Origin: Planctomycetaceae bacterium
GTDB lineage: Bacteria; Planctomycetota; Planctomycetia; Isosphaerales; Isosphaeraceae
Direction of reading: 5' to 3'
DNA: 11,865 bases
Assembly: GCA_019232645.1 (NCBI GenBank)
Contig: JAFANO010000193.1
Span: 1-11,865 of the forward strand
Below the pieces are notes generated by a model. That model saw nothing but the letters and a program-made list of their open reading frames with translations. It was not told where the DNA came from and ran no database searches. The stretch's first letter is position 1, and every line of letters begins with the position of its first letter. This document shows, one piece after another, positions 6,410 through 11,865 of the stretch. The translations under genes and the position numbers were made by a program.

Positions 6410-7507
6410 ATGCCACGCATGCCAAGGATTGGCAGCCTTTGCTTCGCGATCGTCCTGGCCGCCCCCGTAACCGACGTCGCCGTCCATGCGGACGACAGGC
6501 CGATGCGCGACCTGATGGCGAACGACGTCTCTCCCCATCGTTCCGTGAGGCGTCAGGAATATGGCCACGGAGCCAGGTCGTACTGGCTGTTCGAGCCGGC
6601 CGACCCGACGCCTGAGGTCGCGCCGGTCGTCGTCTTCCTTCACGGCTGGCTCGCGGTGAACCCGGCCGCTTATGGCGCCTTCCTCGATCACCTCGTCCGC
6701 AGCGGCCGGATCGTGATCTTCCCCCGCTACCAGGCCGATCCGACCACCCGGCCGGCCGACTTCCTGCCCAATGCGCTAGCCTCGGTGCGCGACGCCTTCG
6801 ACGTGCTCGAGACCTCGCCGAAACACATCCGGCCCGATCACCGGCGATTCGCGCTGATCGGCCACTCGGCCGGCGGCAACCTCTCGGCGCAGATGGCGGC
6901 GGTGGCGGAGGAGAGTCGCTTGCCGCCCCCTCGCGCGGTCATCGCGCTGATGCCGGGCGAGGTCCTCCCGACGCGCGAGCCGAGCCTGGCACGGATCCCC
7001 GCGGAGACCCTGCTCGTCGTCGTCGCCGCCGAAGACGACCGAGTCGTCGGCGACGTCCGGGCCCGGGAGATCTTCGCCGGCGCGATCGCCATCCCCAACG
7101 CATGCAAGAAGTACGTCCTCTATCGGACCGACCTCCACGGCCGCCCGCGGCTGGTCGCCGACCACCTGTCGCCGACCGCCGCCCATCGCGGGTTCGACAC
7201 CGGCGACGGCCTGTTCCGCGGCTTCCAGTTGAGCCGGGCCGAGATCAACGCCCTCGACCGTGCGGGCTTCTGGCGCCTGGCCGACATCACCCTCGAGGCC
7301 GGCTTCGCCGGCCGGACGCTCGACGAGGCCACCTCCAACGGCGAGCTCTTCCGGCACCTGGGTTACTGGAGCGATGGTCGAGCGGTCGAGCGCCCGATCG
7401 TCGGCGACGACCTCTCGCTGATCCCCCGCGTCTACCCGACCAACGGCATCCGGCTCATCAAGTGGACGCCGGACGCCCTCCTCCCTCCCGCGCTCGCGCC
7501 GAAGTAG
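6410..7507 (+). CDS. Secreted alpha/beta hydrolase (esterase/chlorophyllase/dienelactone hydrolase-like)
   Basis: A 365-residue alpha/beta-hydrolase-fold protein. After a short basic start, residues 8-27 (IGSLCFAIVLAAPV...) look like a signal peptide ending near AHA. VVVFLHGW (73-80) is the oxyanion-hole strand, and GHSAGG (151-156) is the nucleophile elbow with Ser153. LLVVVAAEDD (201-210) supplies the likely acid, Asp209 or Asp210. A His in the ADHLSP segment (His252), or the nearby His259, completes the triad. The fold region ends near residue 270. The last ~95 residues, starting around FRGFQLSRAEINALDR, look like an extra helical extension. The family cleaves esters or related bonds, and nothing here fixes the substrate. 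ATG 6410 and a second ATG at 6419 are both possible, and neither has a Shine-Dalgarno site. It is followed by a separate promoter, so it is probably not part of the efflux operon. Confidence 0.8.
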   Translation: MPRMPRIGSLCFAIVLAAPVTDVAVHADDRPMRDLMANDVSPHRSVRRQEYGHGARSYWLFEPADPTPEVAPVVVFLHGWLAVNPAAYGAFLDHLVRSGRIVIFPRYQADPTTRPADFLPNALASVRDAFDVLETSPKHIRPDHRRFALIGHSAGGNLSAQMAAVAEESRLPPPRAVIALMPGEVLPTREPSLARIPAETLLVVVAAEDDRVVGDVRAREIFAGAIAIPNACKKYVLYRTDLHGRPRLVADHLSPTAAHRGFDTGDGLFRGFQLSRAEINALDRAGFWRLADITLEAGFAGRTLDEATSNGELFRHLGYWSDGRAVERPIVGDDLSLIPRVYPTNGIRLIKWTPDALLPPALAPK

Positions 7508-7524
7508 AATCTCCGCCCGGCGGC

Positions 7525-7553
7525 TTGACGACCCCCGAAGGTCGGACCATAAT
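7525..7553 (+). promoter_or_regulatory. Strong sigma70-like promoter for the metal-efflux operon, with a small palindrome in its spacer
   Basis: TTGACG (7525-7530), a 17-base spacer and CATAAT (7548-7553) match consensus in 5 of 6 bases at each box, the best promoter in the window. CGACC (7529-7533) and GGTCG (7540-7544) form a 5-bp inverted repeat that overlaps the -35 box and spacer, a position where a repressor would block polymerase. The leader would be about 35 bases. The promoter is an inference from pattern, and the operator role is weaker still. Confidence 0.6.
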
Positions 7554-7594
7554 TCCCAATTAATCACGCCGTCCACCTTCGCCGAGGGTCTGGC

Positions 7595-8113
7595 ATGGGT
7601 TTGAGGCGTCTGGCTCGCCTACGGGGTATGCGTGCCCTGGGGATCGTCTTCGTGATCCTCAGCCTCGTCCATACTCCGCTGCCCCAGCCCGACTTCCACA
7701 ACATCCGCCATCACGACGGCCCGGGCGAGATCTGCCCCTTTCACGACCACTTGCTCCGCTGGCACCCCGACGCGGGCTTGGCCGACGACGTGGCGGTCCT
7801 TCACTGGCACTGGTTCTTCGCTGCCTCGGTACCGTCGGTCATGCAACCGAGAGGGACCTTGCCGGCGATCCACGCGCATGTCGTCGATCAGGATGCCGTC
7901 ACCGGAGATGACGGTCCCCAGGTCGTCTCGGAGACGTCATCGCGCGTCGAGGGTCGGCCGGACTCCTGCTCCCCGGCGGCGTTCCCGCTGATGCTCCCCG
8001 ACGTAAGGGCTGCGATCGTCCCCATCCCCGGACCCTGCCTATCCCTCGCCTTCAGCGCCACGTTTGCGCCTCGCGCGACGCTCGCCGCGCTCCTCCAGCG
8101 CTGGACTTGCTGA
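7595..8113 (+). CDS. Histidine-rich small exported or membrane-anchored protein heading the metal-efflux operon
   Basis: I do not recognise a named family. The 172-residue protein starts with basic residues and a hydrophobic stretch (ALGIVFVILSLVHTPLP, about 14-30), like an uncleaved signal anchor or signal peptide. The next ~70 residues hold 11 of its His: 26, 35, 39, 40, 50, 52, 57, 70, 72, 93 and 95, with clusters FHNIRHH, CPFHDHLLRWH, LHWHW and IHAH, plus Cys47. This is the pattern of a periplasmic metal-binding segment. The C-terminal half has no His, Cys at 125, 148 and 172, and a moderately hydrophobic end. GAGGG lies 7 bases before the ATG, and a second ATG at 7628 is less well supported. 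It is the first gene behind the strong promoter and 143 bases before the adaptor gene, so a role as metal chaperone, buffer or sensor for the pump is the natural guess. CusF fills a similar slot in E. coli but is not similar in sequence. Confidence 0.65.
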   Translation: MGLRRLARLRGMRALGIVFVILSLVHTPLPQPDFHNIRHHDGPGEICPFHDHLLRWHPDAGLADDVAVLHWHWFFAASVPSVMQPRGTLPAIHAHVVDQDAVTGDDGPQVVSETSSRVEGRPDSCSPAAFPLMLPDVRAAIVPIPGPCLSLAFSATFAPRATLAALLQRWTC

Positions 8114-8209
8114 GTCACTCTCGCTCCTCGACCCGCCGGACCTCGAGACGGTCCCCTGCCGTGTCGCGCGCCCACCCATCTTCTCATCGTGGCGGAGTGA
8201 ATCCATCGA

Positions 8210-8233
8210 GCCCGAGGGGCGATGCCTTCGGGC
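8210..8233 (+). other. Stem-loop just upstream of the adaptor gene
   Basis: GCCCGAGGG at 8210-8218 can pair with CCTTCGGGC at 8225-8233 (nine pairs, one G-T), leaving a 6-base loop. It ends 10 bases before the AGGAG ribosome site (8244-8248) of the adaptor gene. It has no T-run. It may set the relative expression of the histidine-rich protein and the pump, or mark an mRNA processing point. Confidence 0.4.
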
Positions 8234-8256
8234 CTTCGAGGCGAGGAGATTGATCC

Positions 8257-9789
8257 ATGTCCGTGGTCTTGACGAGTCGGCGATGGTCATTGAAGGGCGC
8301 GCTGCCGTGGGCCGCCCTGGGGCTCTGCCTGGTACTCCTGCTCTCCAACATGTGGCACGACACGCTCTTTCATGGGCGGTCGCCGGTGGCGTCGCCCGCG
8401 GTGGCCGAGCCCCCGCCATCTCCCCGGGCGGCGCCGGCGGTGGCGACGTCGGTGACCCTCCCCGAAGGCAAGCTCAAGGCCGCGGGGGTCCGGACCGAGC
8501 CGGCCCGCACGGAGGTGCTCCCCGTCGAGGTCGGCGTCCCCGGCCGGATCGACGCGAACACCGACCGCCGGGTCGAGATCCGGCCCCGCGCCTCGGGCGT
8601 GGTCCGCGAGGTCCATGCCCTGCTCGGCCAGCGCGTCACGAAGGGGGACGTGCTCGTCGTCCTTGACAGCCCCGACATCGGCAGCGCCCGGCTCACCCTC
8701 CGCGCCCGGCAGCGCGAGCTGGTGACGGCGCGGAACGAGGCCGACTGGAAGAACCAGGTCGCCGCCAACGTGGCCCAGCTCATCCCCGAGCTGCGCAAGG
8801 GGGTCGCCGCCGCGACGATCGAGCAACAGTATGCCGACCGCCCGCTCGGGTCCAATCGCGCCCTCCTGCTCCAGGCCTACGCCGAGTACGAGATCGCCTC
8901 GCACGAGGCGGAGAAGACCAGCGACCTGCGCAAGCGCGAGATCATCGGCGAGCATCCGTTCTTCCTCGCCCAGCACACCCGCGAGGGGGCGCAGGCCAAG
9001 TACGAGGCCGCGCTGGAGCAGGTCCGGTTCGACGCGAACCAGCAGAAGCTGCTGGCCGACCAGCAGGTCCGGCAGGCCGAGGCGGCGGTGATCGACGCCG
9101 CGCAGCGGCTCCGGATCCTCGGGGTCTCGGAAGACGTCGCGCACCTGCTGGCGCACGCGAGCGACGCCGTCGGCGACACCAGCGGCGAGGACGTGACCGC
9201 GTACCCGATCGTCGCGCCCTTCGACGGCATCATCATCGGCAAGTCGGCCGTCCCCAGCCAGAAGGCCGAGATGAACGACGTCCTGTTCACCCTGGCCGAC
9301 CTCTCGACCGTCTGGGTGATCGCCAACATCAACGAGTCGGATCTCAGGGTGCTTCCGGACCTCCACGGCTCGATCCGCCTGACCGCCACGGCGTATCCCG
9401 GCCGGACCTTCGTCGCCAAGCTGCTGTCGGTCGGGGCGCAGGTCGATCCGACCACGAGGACCGTGCCGCTGCTGGCCGAGACCCCCAACCCCGACGACCT
9501 CCTCAAGGTGGGGATGTTCATCCGGATCGTGCTCGACGGCGCCAACACCGAGCGTGCCGTGACCGTCCCCACGGCCGCGGTCGTCGAGATCGAGGGCCGG
9601 AAGGTCGTCTTTGTCCCCTCCGGCAAGGACGAGCGGACCTTCACCGTCCGTCCCGTCAAGCTCGGCCGCGAGGTGGGCGACCGCCAGGCCATCCTCGCCG
9701 GGCTCGCTAACGGGGAGACGGTCGTCTCCTCCGGCGCATTCTTCCTCAAGAGCGAGCTGATCCTCCAGAACGAGACCGAGGAAGATTGA
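8257..9789 (+). CDS. Heavy-metal efflux RND periplasmic adaptor (CzcB/CusB-type, HlyD family)
   Basis: A 510-residue membrane-fusion protein that links the inner-membrane RND pump to an outer-membrane channel. The order is: N-terminal membrane anchor ~15-31 (LPWAALGLCLVLLLS), Pro/Ala linker 40-62, beta-barrel start ~65-100 (VPGRIDAN), first lipoyl half ~105-138 (VEIRPRASGVVREV, GQRVTKGDVLVVLDSPD), helical hairpin ~142-290, second lipoyl half ~316-350 (IVAPFDGIIIGKS, DVLFTLADLSTVWVIANI), beta-barrel 355-430 and membrane-proximal domain to ~495. The hairpin, ~150 residues, is long for this group. There is no His-rich or Met-rich N-terminal domain as in some CzcB or CusB proteins, which may be why a separate His-rich protein sits upstream. 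AGGAG lies 8 bases before the ATG. The pump gene starts 4 bases after the stop, so the two are surely co-transcribed. Family assignment is firm, but metal specificity is not. Confidence 0.92.
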   Translation: MSVVLTSRRWSLKGALPWAALGLCLVLLLSNMWHDTLFHGRSPVASPAVAEPPPSPRAAPAVATSVTLPEGKLKAAGVRTEPARTEVLPVEVGVPGRIDANTDRRVEIRPRASGVVREVHALLGQRVTKGDVLVVLDSPDIGSARLTLRARQRELVTARNEADWKNQVAANVAQLIPELRKGVAAATIEQQYADRPLGSNRALLLQAYAEYEIASHEAEKTSDLRKREIIGEHPFFLAQHTREGAQAKYEAALEQVRFDANQQKLLADQQVRQAEAAVIDAAQRLRILGVSEDVAHLLAHASDAVGDTSGEDVTAYPIVAPFDGIIIGKSAVPSQKAEMNDVLFTLADLSTVWVIANINESDLRVLPDLHGSIRLTATAYPGRTFVAKLLSVGAQVDPTTRTVPLLAETPNPDDLLKVGMFIRIVLDGANTERAVTVPTAAVVEIEGRKVVFVPSGKDERTFTVRPVKLGREVGDRQAILAGLANGETVVSSGAFFLKSELILQNETEED

Positions 9790-9793
9790 CGTC

Positions 9794-11865
<2,072 letters not shown>

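Noticed and set aside
5417..6691. A 424-codon minus-strand frame across the YiiX-like gene and into the hydrolase gene
   Set aside because: It overlaps two genes with recognised catalytic motifs and has no domain signature.
7507..7524. CCGCCCGGCGG palindrome after the hydrolase stop codon as a terminator
   Set aside because: The loop would be too small and no T-run follows.

Overview
The window looks like chromosomal DNA of a high-GC planctomycete, probably of the Isosphaeraceae (Singulisphaera, Isosphaera or Paludisphaera type). This rests on the strong G/C third-position bias, the weak or absent Shine-Dalgarno sites at several starts, the large secreted multidomain protein, and the general style of the proteins. 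It is an inference, since the window holds no rRNA or other marker gene.

Two genes run leftward. At the left edge is most of a TIM-barrel sugar phosphate isomerase/epimerase, cut by the window border. Upstream of it, in the same direction, is a very large secreted protein of about 1261 residues with a glycosidase-like (GHL10-type) barrel and a C-terminal jelly-roll carbohydrate-binding-like domain. Together they suggest polysaccharide or sugar turnover. A roughly 130-base leader between them holds interlocking inverted repeats.

Positions 4540-5443 form a divergent, relatively AT-rich intergenic region. It has a perfectly adjacent 17-bp tandem duplication, a dispersed 16-bp repeat, a possible structured element, and a good sigma70-like promoter (TAGACA, 17 bases, CATAAT) facing right.

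Five genes then run rightward. The first is a YiiX-like permuted papain-fold cysteine hydrolase. The second is a secreted alpha/beta hydrolase with its own weak promoter. The last three form an apparent metal-efflux operon behind a strong promoter (TTGACG, 17 bases, CATAAT): a small histidine-rich exported or membrane-anchored protein, a CzcB/CusB-type periplasmic adaptor with an unusually long helical hairpin, and a CzcA-type heavy-metal RND pump that runs off the right edge. The adaptor and pump would work as one trans-envelope machine. The outer-membrane factor is not in the window. The histidine-rich protein at the head of the operon is the least described part and the best candidate for something new: a metal chaperone, buffer or sensor tied to the pump.

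No tRNA, rRNA, CRISPR array, insertion sequence or prophage was recognised. The long open frames antisense to the real genes are treated as by-products of high GC.
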